Positions 15,561 to 22,605 of a DNA stretch of 23,956 nt are shown one piece after another (position 1 is the stretch's first letter; each line of letters starts with the position of its first letter). Source of the DNA: Pseudomonadota bacterium (GTDB lineage Bacteria; Pseudomonadota; Gammaproteobacteria; Pseudomonadales; Pseudomonadaceae); contig JAEWGL010000107.1 in assembly GCA_023388335.1 (NCBI GenBank), positions 1 to 23,956 on the forward strand. The letters run 5' to 3'. Made by a program: the position numbers and the translations under genes. Under the pieces are notes generated by a model. It was not told where the DNA came from. It did no database searches and was given only the letters and a program-made list of their open reading frames with translations.

Positions 15561-16565
15561 TCAACCGCCGGTCATGTTCATGAAGCGCAGGATCTGCACC
15601 TCACCGCCGACTTCGAAGTGATGGCGGTAGGGCTTGAGCTGCACGGCGTCGCGGATGGCCTTTTCCAGCCGCGCCGTGTCGCCGGGATGGGCGCGCAGCA
15701 CCTGCTTGAGGTCCAGCGAATGCTCGTTGCCCAGGCACAGTAACAGGCGGCCTTCGACCGTCAGCCGCACACGGTTGCAGGTAGCGCAGAAATTATGGCT
15801 GTGTGGCGAAATGAAGCCGATGCGGGTCTGTGGCGCCTCGGCCAGTCGCCAGTAGCGTGCCGGCCCCTGGGAGGACTCGGCCGAGTCGATCAGGCTGAAG
15901 TGTTCGGCAATGCGCTCGCGCACCTGGTCGCTGGAAAAGTAGGACTCGCCCCGCTCATGCTCGCTGATGACCCCCAGGGGCATTTCCTCGATGAAGGAGA
16001 TGTCCAGCTCGCGGTCGATGGCCAAGCGCACCAGGTCGACGATTTCGTCATCGTTGCGGCCCTTGAGCACCACGCAGTTGAGCTTGGTCCGGCGAAAACC
16101 GGCCTGGCGCGCGGCATCGATGCCGGCGATCACCTGGGCCAGCTCGCCGGTACGGGTCAGGGCCTTGAAGCGTTGCGGGTCAAGGCTGTCGAGGCTGATG
16201 TTAAGGCGCGAGACACCGGCATCGAACAACGGCTGCGCCAGGCGTCCCAGTTGCGAGCCGTTGCTGGTCAGGCACAGTTCGCGCAGGCCCGGGAGGGCGG
16301 CGACCCGCTGGCACAGCTCGACGATGCCCTTGCGCACCAGCGGTTCGCCGCCGGTGAGGCGGATCTTGCGGGTGCCCAGGGCGACGAAGCGTTCGGCCAC
16401 CTGGTACAGCTCTTCGAGGGTAAGGATGCGCTGGCGCGGCAGGAACTGCATGTCCTCGGCCATGCAGTAGACGCAACGGAAGTCGCAGCGGTCGGTGACA
16501 GACATCCGCAGGTAGTCGATTTTCCGGTTGAAACCGTCGATCAATGTACCGTTTTTTTCTTCCAC
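15561..16565 (-). CDS. moaA: GTP 3',8-cyclase MoaA (radical SAM)
   Basis: 334 residues starting with GTG at 16565, with AGG five to eight bases upstream. MoaA converts GTP to 3',8-cyclo-7,8-dihydro-GTP, which MoaC turns into cyclic pyranopterin phosphate. The radical SAM cluster is C27-x3-C31-x2-C34 (RCDFRCVYC), with the SAM-binding TGGEPL at 71-76. The second iron-sulfur cluster is C260-x2-C263-x13-C277. The protein ends in the Gly-Gly tail required by the family (MTGG). It diverges from the molybdopterin oxidoreductase gene and leads the bestrophin-like gene. Pseudomonads often carry a second moaA elsewhere, so this may be a locus-specific copy. Confidence 0.97.
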   Translation of the reverse strand: MEEKNGTLIDGFNRKIDYLRMSVTDRCDFRCVYCMAEDMQFLPRQRILTLEELYQVAERFVALGTRKIRLTGGEPLVRKGIVELCQRVAALPGLRELCLTSNGSQLGRLAQPLFDAGVSRLNISLDSLDPQRFKALTRTGELAQVIAGIDAARQAGFRRTKLNCVVLKGRNDDEIVDLVRLAIDRELDISFIEEMPLGVISEHERGESYFSSDQVRERIAEHFSLIDSAESSQGPARYWRLAEAPQTRIGFISPHSHNFCATCNRVRLTVEGRLLLCLGNEHSLDLKQVLRAHPGDTARLEKAIRDAVQLKPYRHHFEVGGEVQILRFMNMTGG

Positions 16566-16602
16566 TTCTGCCTACTCTCGGTTGGCTCGACTCCATTTAA
16601 AG

Positions 16603-16621
16603 TCGAATATACTGAGTTCGA
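16603..16621. promoter_or_regulatory. Inverted repeat in the moaA-oxidoreductase divergent promoter region
   Basis: TCGAA (16603-16607) and TTCGA (16617-16621) form an inverted repeat with nine bases between, within an AT-rich patch about 40-55 bases upstream of the moaA start. The spacing resembles a T-N11-A LysR box. On the minus strand TTCGAA and TTAAAT, 16 bases apart, could serve as a weak moaA promoter overlapping it. The rest of the gap (16566-16849, 284 bases) holds the second 13-bp element and no gene. Confidence 0.35.
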
Positions 16622-16754
16622 AACTATAACGTGTGTCGACGCCCGTCAAATTGCTTTCGCCAACCGATTGATAAGTCTCCTCTATTATCCTGCACCGCAG
16701 GTTTTCCGGGCGTTTGCCTCATCATCGAGCGCGCTTATCAGGCTTTAACTTATT

Positions 16755-16767
16755 TCGATTGGACGCT
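16755..16767 (+). promoter_or_regulatory. 13-bp element shared with the moaB promoter region (copy 2)
   Basis: TCGATTGGACGCT, identical to 13979-13991, lies 82 bases upstream of the oxidoreductase start codon. TTTAAC (16744-16749) and CTATGT (16766-16771) flank it at 16-base spacing and could be a weak promoter, placing the element between -35 and -10. Confidence 0.45.
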
Positions 16768-16849
16768 ATGTCGCCGCCTCCTTAGGCTGAAAAAAACATC
16801 AACGATGGTCAGTCGATGAAGTGTCATTGCCTGCGTGAGGATCACTGGT

Positions 16850-19180
16850 ATGAGTGAAGACCAACATATCCGCAATTACAAAGGTCCGGCCGCTGGGTGG
16901 GGCGCGTTGAAAAGTGTGACCAAGAGCTGGCTGGGCAGCGATAACGCCTTCAAGAACCTGCGGGCAATGCTCAAGACCAACCAGAACGGCGGGTTCGACT
17001 GTCCGGGCTGCGCCTGGGGTGAGTCGCCGGAAAACGACCGGGTCAAGTTCTGTGAGAACGGCGCCAAGGCGGTCAACTGGGAAGCCACTGGCCGGTCGGT
17101 GGGCCCGGACTTCTTCGCCCGCTACAGCGTCAGTGCGCTGGCCAGCCAGACCGACTACTGGCTCGAGTACCAAGGCCGGCTGACCCACCCGATGCGCTAC
17201 GACGCCACCACCGACCACTATGTGCAGACCTCCTGGGAAGAAGCCTTCGCCCTGGTCGCCCAGCACCTGCAGGCACTGGACTCGCCCAACCAGGCCGAGT
17301 TCTACACCTCGGGCCGGGCCAGCAACGAAGCGGCCTTCCTCTACCAGCTGTTCGTCCGCGCCTTTGGGACCAACAACTTCCCTGACTGCTCGAACATGTG
17401 CCACGAGGCCAGTGGCCTCGGCATGTCCGAGACCCTGGGGGTAGGCAAGGGCACCGTGGTGTTCGATGACCTGGAGCAGGCCGACGCGATCTTCGTCATC
17501 GGTCAGAATCCCGGCACCAACCACCCGCGCATGCTCGAACCGCTGCGCGAGGCGGTCAGGCGCGGCGCTCAGGTGGTTTGCTTCAATCCGCTCAAGGAGC
17601 GCGGGCTGGAACGCTTCCAGCACCCGCAGCATCCCTTCGAAATGCTCAGCAACGGTTCCGAACCAACCACCACCGCCTATTTCCGCCCGGCCCTGGGCGG
17701 TGACATGGCAGTGATGCGCGGCATCGCCAAGTTCCTCCTGCAGTGGGAGCGTGAAGCCCAGGCCAAGGGCGAGTCGCCGGTCTTCGACCATGCCTTCATC
17801 GCTGAGCACACCAGCGGCCTGGAGGACTACCTGGCGGCCGTGGAGGCCACCACCTGGGCGCATATCGTCGAGCAGTCCGGCCTGAGCCTGGCCGAGCTGG
17901 AACTGGCCGCGCGCATGTATCGTAAGGCCGAGCGGGTGATCATGTGCTGGGCCATGGGTGTGACCCAGCATCGCCATTCGGTGGCGACGGTGCAGGAGAT
18001 CGTCAACCTGCAACTGCTGCGCGGCAACGTTGGCAAGCCGGGCGCTGGGCTGTCGCCGGTGCGTGGCCATAGCAACGTGCAGGGCGACCGGACCATGGGC
18101 ATCGACGAGAAGCCCAAGCCGCAACTGCTCGATGCGCTTGAAAAGCGCTTCCACTTCAAGGTGCCGCGCGAGCACGGGCACAATGCCGTGCTGGCGATCA
18201 AGGCCATGGAGGAGCAGCGGGCCAAGGTGTTCATCGCCCTGGGCGGCAACTTTGCCCAAGCCACGCCGGACAGCCCGCGCACCCATGCGGCGTTGCGCAA
18301 TTGCGACCTGACCGTGCAGATTTCCACCAAGCTCAACCGCTCACACCTGGTCACCGGCCGCGACGCGCTGATCCTGCCGTGCCTGGGACGTACCGAGATC
18401 GACCTGCAGGCCAACGGTCCGCAAGGCGTAACGGTCGAGGACACCTTCAGCATGGTGCACCTTTCCCATGGCCAGCTGAAACCGCGTTCGCCGCACTTGC
18501 GCTCGGAACCGGCGATCATCGCCGGGATGGCCAAGGCCACCCTGGGCAACCACCCGATCGACTGGGACTACGCCATTGCCGACTATGCGCGCATTCGCGA
18601 GCTGATCGCCGATGTCATCCCCGGCTTTGCCAGGTTCAATGAGCGCCTGCAGCATCCGGGCGGTTTCCACCTGGGCAACACCGCAGCGCAGCGCAACTGG
18701 CGCACGGCGACCGGCACGGCGCGTTTCACCGCCAGCAGGCTGCCCGAGCAATTGGTCAACCCGCAGGTGCTGGCACGCGGCGACACGCCGGACCTGATCC
18801 TGCAGACCTTGCGTTCCCACGATCAGTACAACACCACCCTGTACGGCCTTGACGACCGTTACCGTGGCGTGTTTGGTCTGCGCGAAGTGGTGTTCGTCAA
18901 CGAAGCGGACATCCGCCGCCTGGGCTTGGAGCCGGGCGAGCAGGTCGACCTGGTGTCGCTCTGGGAGGATGGCCGTGAGCGCCGGGTGTCGGGTTTCCGT
19001 CTGGTGCCCTATGACGTGCCGCAGGGACAGGCCGCGGCCTACTACCCGGAAACCAATCCGCTGGTGCCGCTGGAAAGCTATGGCGATCGAACCTACACGC
19101 CCACCTCCAAGTTCATTGCCATCAAGCTGGAGAAGGCGCGGGCCGGAAGCCGGATCGCGGCGGCGATCGAGGCGGACTGA
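16850..19180 (+). CDS. FdhF/YdeP-family molybdopterin oxidoreductase
   Basis: 776 residues from the ATG at 16850 (AGG at 16838-16840); an in-frame ATG at 16835 would add five residues. The protein is related to formate dehydrogenase H but belongs to the YdeP branch. The N-terminal cysteines C51-P-G-C54 and C68 (FCENGAK) lie where Fdh holds its 4Fe-4S cluster, but a fourth cysteine at the usual spacing is not seen. C184 (NMCHEASG) aligns with the selenocysteine/cysteine molybdenum ligand of formate dehydrogenases (U/C-H-G-P). Molybdopterin-binding blocks IGQNPGTNHPRM, GNVGKPGAGLSPVRGHSNVQGDRTMG and a C-terminal dinucleotide-binding domain (about 640-776) are present. There is no Tat signal, so it is probably cytoplasmic. 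The substrate is unknown: E. coli YdeP is associated with acid resistance, without a proven reaction. Confidence 0.93.
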   Translation: MSEDQHIRNYKGPAAGWGALKSVTKSWLGSDNAFKNLRAMLKTNQNGGFDCPGCAWGESPENDRVKFCENGAKAVNWEATGRSVGPDFFARYSVSALASQTDYWLEYQGRLTHPMRYDATTDHYVQTSWEEAFALVAQHLQALDSPNQAEFYTSGRASNEAAFLYQLFVRAFGTNNFPDCSNMCHEASGLGMSETLGVGKGTVVFDDLEQADAIFVIGQNPGTNHPRMLEPLREAVRRGAQVVCFNPLKERGLERFQHPQHPFEMLSNGSEPTTTAYFRPALGGDMAVMRGIAKFLLQWEREAQAKGESPVFDHAFIAEHTSGLEDYLAAVEATTWAHIVEQSGLSLAELELAARMYRKAERVIMCWAMGVTQHRHSVATVQEIVNLQLLRGNVGKPGAGLSPVRGHSNVQGDRTMGIDEKPKPQLLDALEKRFHFKVPREHGHNAVLAIKAMEEQRAKVFIALGGNFAQATPDSPRTHAALRNCDLTVQISTKLNRSHLVTGRDALILPCLGRTEIDLQANGPQGVTVEDTFSMVHLSHGQLKPRSPHLRSEPAIIAGMAKATLGNHPIDWDYAIADYARIRELIADVIPGFARFNERLQHPGGFHLGNTAAQRNWRTATGTARFTASRLPEQLVNPQVLARGDTPDLILQTLRSHDQYNTTLYGLDDRYRGVFGLREVVFVNEADIRRLGLEPGEQVDLVSLWEDGRERRVSGFRLVPYDVPQGQAAAYYPETNPLVPLESYGDRTYTPTSKFIAIKLEKARAGSRIAAAIEAD

Positions 19181-19194
19181 CGCTCAGTTGTGCT

Positions 19195-19214
19195 GGGGCG
19201 CCGGACCGCGCCCC
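19195..19214. other. GC-rich hairpin between convergent genes
   Basis: GGGGCGC (19195-19201) pairs with GCGCCCC (19208-19214) around a CGGACC loop, in the 43 bases between the oxidoreductase and the convergent Lrp-type gene. No T-run follows, so it may only pause or stabilise transcripts. Confidence 0.45.
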
Positions 19215-19223
19215 CCGGCTGCC

Positions 19224-19682
19224 TCAGCGCCGCACCGGAAATGCCGTGGTGTACTTGATCTGTTCCATGGCAAAGCTCGAGGTGATGTTCGACAGGCCAT
19301 CGGTGCTGGTGATCAGCTTCTTGTAGAAGCGGTCGTAAGCGCCGATGTCGCTCACCACCACCCGCAGCATGTAGTCCCATTCGCCGGACATGCGGTAGAA
19401 CTCCATCACCTCCTCGAAGTCCGTCACCGTCCTGGCGAACTGCTCCAGCCAGGCACTGTCATGGCGCTGGGTCTTTAACTGGACGAACACCGAGAGCCCC
19501 AGGCCCAGGCGCTCGGGGTCGAGCAGGGCCACGCGGCCACGGATATAGCCGTCGTCCTCCAGGCGCTTGACCCGCTTCCAGCAGGGCGTGGTGGTCAGGT
19601 TGACCGCTTCGGCCAGGTCCTTGAGGGAAATCGAAGCGTCGCGCTGGAGCAGGGTGAGGATGTGCTGGTCGAAACTGTCCAT
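19224..19682 (-). CDS. Lrp/AsnC-family regulator, DecR (YbaO)-like
   Basis: 152 residues. The N-terminal helix-turn-helix (about 1-60) contains DLAEAVNLTTTPCWKRVKRLEDDGYI, and the C-terminal RAM/ligand domain contains MSGEWDYMLRVVV and ends SSFAMEQIKYTTAFP. Both blocks match what I remember of E. coli DecR, which senses cysteine and activates a cysteine desulfidase operon. The call as DecR-like is from recognition and is not proven orthology. It diverges from the PLP-enzyme gene across 115 bases holding a GGAGAAA/TTTCTCC palindrome, a likely binding site. The ribosome-binding site before the ATG is weak. Confidence 0.9.
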   Translation of the reverse strand: MDSFDQHILTLLQRDASISLKDLAEAVNLTTTPCWKRVKRLEDDGYIRGRVALLDPERLGLGLSVFVQLKTQRHDSAWLEQFARTVTDFEEVMEFYRMSGEWDYMLRVVVSDIGAYDRFYKKLITSTDGLSNITSSFAMEQIKYTTAFPVRR

Positions 19683-19701
19683 GTTGCTCGGGTGCCGGTG
19701 A

Positions 19702-19718
19702 GGAGAAAAGGTTTCTCC
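19702..19718. promoter_or_regulatory. Operator-like palindrome between the Lrp-type regulator and the PLP enzyme
   Basis: GGAGAAA (19702-19708) and TTTCTCC (19712-19718) are perfect 7-bp arms around AGG. A broader pair, GGTTTC (19710-19715) and GAAACC (19744-19749), overlaps it. GAAA/TTTC palindromes with an AT-rich middle are typical of Lrp-family sites. The position, 20 bases from the regulator start and about 80 from the enzyme start, suits divergent control. Confidence 0.5.
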
Positions 19719-19797
19719 AGACTAACGAAGCCGTAGAAGCAATGAAACCTGCGGATATGCCATAGTGACGCCCATCCCCCGCACCTTTGGGCCGAAC

Positions 19798-20967
19798 ATG
19801 TCCGACAAGCCGCACAACTTCGCAACCCGCACTCTCCACGCAGGCGACCAGTTTTCGGTCGCCGACAACGCCATCTTCCCGGCGATCGTCACTGCCAGTT
19901 CGTTCATCAAGCGCAGCCTGGACGAGGAGCCCGAATACGCCTACAGCCGGGTCAGCAACCCGACCCGGCACGCCTACGAAACCTGTGTCGCGGCGCTGGA
20001 GGAGGGCGCGGGCGCGGTGGCCTGCGCCTCGGGCGTGGGGGCCACGGCGACGGTACTGGAGCTGTTGCCCAAGGATGCCCATGTAGTCGTCATGAGCGGC
20101 GTGTACGGCGGGACCTTGCGCCTGCTCGAAGACTTCCGCAGCCACAGCTCAGGGCTCACCACCACCTACGTCGACCTCAACGACCTGCAGGCGGTGAACG
20201 CTGCCCTTCGTCCCGAAACCCGGTTGATCTGGATCGAGACCCCGACCAACCCCTTGCTGCAACTGGTCGATATCAAGGCGCTGTGCGAACTGGCGCGGGC
20301 GCGGGGGATTCTCACCTGTGTCGACAACACCTTCTGCTCGCCGTGGAACCAGCAACCGATCACCCTCGGTGTGGACCTGGTGATGCATTCGGCGAGCAAG
20401 TACATCGGCGGCCACTCTGACCTGATCGGTGGCGTGGTGGTGGCCGCGAGCGAGGCGCTGCTGGCCCGCCTGCGCAAGATCAGCATGGCTGTCGGGGCGA
20501 TCCAGGGGCCGTTCGATTGCTACTTGGCCTTGCGTGGCCTCAAGACCCTCGACGTGCGCATGGAGCGCCAGTGCGCCAATGCCTTGCGCATCGCCCGCTT
20601 CCTCGAAGACCATCCGCAGGTCGAGCAGGTCTACTACCCGGCACTGGACAGCCACCCGCAGCAAGCCCTGTGCAAAAGCCAGATGCGCACGGGCGGGGCG
20701 GTGGTCACCATGAGGATCAAGGGCGACCGCGAAGCGGTCAACCGCCTGGTCGGGGCGCTGTCGATCTTCGTCCTGGCCGACTCGCTGGGCGGCGTGGAAA
20801 GCATGATCAACCACTCCTGGAGCATGTCGCACAACTCGTTGAGCGCCGAGCAGAAGGGACGCATGGGTATCAGCGAAAACCTGCTGCGCCTGTCGGTGGG
20901 CATCGAGGATCACCGCGATCTGATCGAGGATCTGGACCAGGCGCTGGCCCATGCGGCCCAAGGCTGA
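19798..20967 (+). CDS. Trans-sulfuration PLP enzyme (cystathionine gamma-lyase/synthase family)
   Basis: 389 residues from the ATG at 19798. The Cys/Met metabolism PLP family is clear: YSRVSNPTR (49-57), ASGVGATATVLEL, VDNTFCSP with D176, and the PLP lysine K201 in HSASKYIGGHSDLIGG. Methionine gamma-lyase has a catalytic cysteine in its YGCT motif. The equivalent here is G105 (VYGGT), so the enzyme resembles cystathionine gamma-lyase, beta-lyase or gamma-synthase rather than MdeA. With the adjacent DecR-like regulator, a cysteine desulfhydrase or cysteine-degrading role is plausible. The exact reaction cannot be read from sequence. It is transcribed alone and ends in a GC-rich hairpin. Confidence 0.9.
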   Translation: MSDKPHNFATRTLHAGDQFSVADNAIFPAIVTASSFIKRSLDEEPEYAYSRVSNPTRHAYETCVAALEEGAGAVACASGVGATATVLELLPKDAHVVVMSGVYGGTLRLLEDFRSHSSGLTTTYVDLNDLQAVNAALRPETRLIWIETPTNPLLQLVDIKALCELARARGILTCVDNTFCSPWNQQPITLGVDLVMHSASKYIGGHSDLIGGVVVAASEALLARLRKISMAVGAIQGPFDCYLALRGLKTLDVRMERQCANALRIARFLEDHPQVEQVYYPALDSHPQQALCKSQMRTGGAVVTMRIKGDREAVNRLVGALSIFVLADSLGGVESMINHSWSMSHNSLSAEQKGRMGISENLLRLSVGIEDHRDLIEDLDQALAHAAQG

Positions 20968-20969
20968 CA

Positions 20970-21001
20970 GGGGCGGTTCGCGGAAGCGGCTTAGCCGCCC
21001 C
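20970..21001. terminator. GC-rich hairpin, likely 3' end of the PLP-enzyme transcript
   Basis: GGGGCGG (20970-20976) pairs with CCGCCCC (20995-21001); an inner alternative GCGGC-TTA-GCCGC also forms. It lies two bases after the PLP-enzyme stop and before the convergent DUF465 gene. There is no T-run, so intrinsic termination is uncertain, and the GCGGCTTAGCCGC core also resembles REP debris. Confidence 0.45.
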
Positions 21002-21019
21002 CGCGGGTTGTTCAGACCG

Positions 21020-21256
21020 TCATGATTTGGGCGGATGGACGACGCGCTCGATCTTGTCCTTGATCAGCAGGCGCTCCTTGCGCAAGCGTTTGACTTCGTC
21101 GTCGGCGGTGCCGTTGTTCTCGGCGGCGATGGTTGCCTTGTCCCGGGCAAGGTACTCCTTGTGAAGCTTGGTCAGGGAGGGGTCTTTCTCCTTGAGCTTC
21201 TCGAATTCGTCTGCAGTGATGTGCAGGTCCGCGAGCAGATCGTGCGTGACTGGCAT
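21020..21256 (-). CDS. Small DUF465/YdcH-family protein
   Basis: 78 residues, charged and almost entirely helical. The conserved DUF465 pattern appears as F-E-K-L-K-E-K-D-P-S-L-T-K-L-H-K-E-Y (18-35), and a coiled-coil-like tail carries VKRLRKERLLIKDKIE. GAGGTG (21263-21268) provides a good ribosome-binding site for the ATG at 21256. The family is common in proteobacteria and its function is unknown. It is convergent with the PLP enzyme and divergent from rnd. Confidence 0.9.
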   Translation of the reverse strand: MPVTHDLLADLHITADEFEKLKEKDPSLTKLHKEYLARDKATIAAENNGTADDEVKRLRKERLLIKDKIERVVHPPKS

Positions 21257-21441
21257 TGCTTCACCTCGGTCAGGGTTGATGTAGGTCCTGATCTTTGAGG
21301 ATAGCCGTCTTTGCTAGGTTCCGGACTTGCGACGGGCTGTCGCCAGCTGGGCTGGCGGCTGGTGCGCCATGCCAAGGCATGCCTTCCTGTCTGAAGCCGG
21401 CACCCTGGACGTGTGGTTTCCCGAGCAAGGCCTGCGCCGTA

Positions 21442-21454
21442 TATACTGCGCGCC
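21442..21454 (+). promoter_or_regulatory. Probable rnd promoter (-10 and GC-rich discriminator)
   Basis: TATACT (21442-21447) followed by GCGCGCC (21448-21454) predicts a start near 21454 and a leader of about 20 bases. The 12 bases TGCGCGCCATTG (21447-21458) are identical to those at the tRNA-Ser promoter (8124-8135). No good -35 is visible. The upstream part of the 218-base gap holds a hairpin CGCCAGC-TGG-GCTGGCG (21341-21357) and nothing else recognisable. Confidence 0.55.
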
Positions 21455-21474
21455 ATTGTTTGTGGGAGAGCCTT

Positions 21475-22605
21475 GTGGCCATCGAAATACACTGGATCCG
21501 TGACGACCACAGCCTGGCCGAGCACTGCCAACGCTGGCGTGAACTACCCTTCGTGGCAGTCGATACCGAATTCATGCGGGTCGACACCTTCTATCCCAAA
21601 GCCGGCCTGATCCAGATCGGCGACGGCGTCCGGGCCTTCCTCATCGACCCCTTGCTGATCGATGATTGGCAACCGCTGGGCGAGTTGCTCGACGACGCGG
21701 GTGTGGTCAAGGTCCTGCATGCCTGCAGCGAAGACCTCGAAGTGCTGTCGCGCCTGACTGGCAAACTGCCGCAACCGCTGTTCGATACCCAGCTGGCCGC
21801 CGGCTACCTCAACCTGGGGTTCTCCATGGGCTACTCGCGCCTGGTCCAGGAGGTTCTGGGCCTGGAGTTGCCCAAGGGCGAGACCCGTTCCGACTGGTTG
21901 CAACGGCCGTTGTCGCAGACCCAGATCAGCTACGCCGCCGAAGATGCCGTGCACCTGGCCGAACTCTACGCCACCTTGCGCCCACGGCTGTCGGACGACA
22001 AGAACGCCTGGGTGCTGGAGGACGGTGCTGAGCTGGTTGCCCAGTTGCGCCGCGAAATCGACCCTTACGAGCTCTACCGCGACGTCAAGCTGGCCTGGAA
22101 ACTCTCCCGCGTCCAGCTGGCGGTGCTGCGCGAGCTGTGTGCCTGGCGCGAGCGTGAGGCGCGCGCGCGCGACCTGCCACGCAACCGTGTCCTCAAGGAG
22201 CATGCCCTCTGGCCGATGGCCAAGACCCAGCCCGACAACCTCTCGGTCCTGGCGAAGATCGACGACATGCACCCGCGCACCATCCGCCAGGACGGCGAGT
22301 TCCTCATCGGCCTGATCAAGCAAGCCGCCAGCCAGCCCGCCGAAACCTGGCCGCCAGTGCTGCCCGAGCCGTTGCCGATCGAGGCCGCCGCCATCCTCAA
22401 GCAGTTGCGCGCCATCGGTCAGGCCGAGGGCGAGCGTCTGGACATCGCCCCCGAGCTGATGCTGCGCAAGAAGACCCTCGAGGCGCTGCTCAAGACCGGC
22501 TACCCCAACGGTCCTTATCAACTTCCCGATTCGCTGCGTGGCTGGCGCCGCGAGCGGATGGGGCAGGCCCTGCTCGATAACCTCGCAGGCGCCGGAGAAT
22601 CCTGA
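21475..22605 (+). CDS. rnd: Ribonuclease D
   Basis: 376 residues starting with GTG at 21475, preceded by GGGAGAG (21464-21470). Upstream in-frame codons are non-conserved. RNase D trims tRNA and other stable RNA 3' ends. The DEDDy exonuclease site is complete: D30 and E32 (VDTEFMR), D87 (HACSEDLEVL), and Y153/D157 (YAAED). An HRDC domain follows at about residues 210-290 (LRELCAWREREARARDLPRNRVL). Its stop codon overlaps the ycgL start by one base (TGATG), so the two are translationally coupled. Confidence 0.97.
   Translation: MAIEIHWIRDDHSLAEHCQRWRELPFVAVDTEFMRVDTFYPKAGLIQIGDGVRAFLIDPLLIDDWQPLGELLDDAGVVKVLHACSEDLEVLSRLTGKLPQPLFDTQLAAGYLNLGFSMGYSRLVQEVLGLELPKGETRSDWLQRPLSQTQISYAAEDAVHLAELYATLRPRLSDDKNAWVLEDGAELVAQLRREIDPYELYRDVKLAWKLSRVQLAVLRELCAWREREARARDLPRNRVLKEHALWPMAKTQPDNLSVLAKIDDMHPRTIRQDGEFLIGLIKQAASQPAETWPPVLPEPLPIEAAAILKQLRAIGQAEGERLDIAPELMLRKKTLEALLKTGYPNGPYQLPDSLRGWRRERMGQALLDNLAGAGES

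Noticed and set aside
16660..16690. Possible Anr/FNR box (TTGATAAG...) before the oxidoreductase
   Set aside because: Only one half resembles TTGAT; the matching ATCAA half is absent at the required spacing.
16799..18286. 495-codon minus-strand frame antisense to the molybdopterin oxidoreductase
   Set aside because: Shadow frame with no recognisable protein; the plus strand carries the cysteine and molybdopterin motifs.
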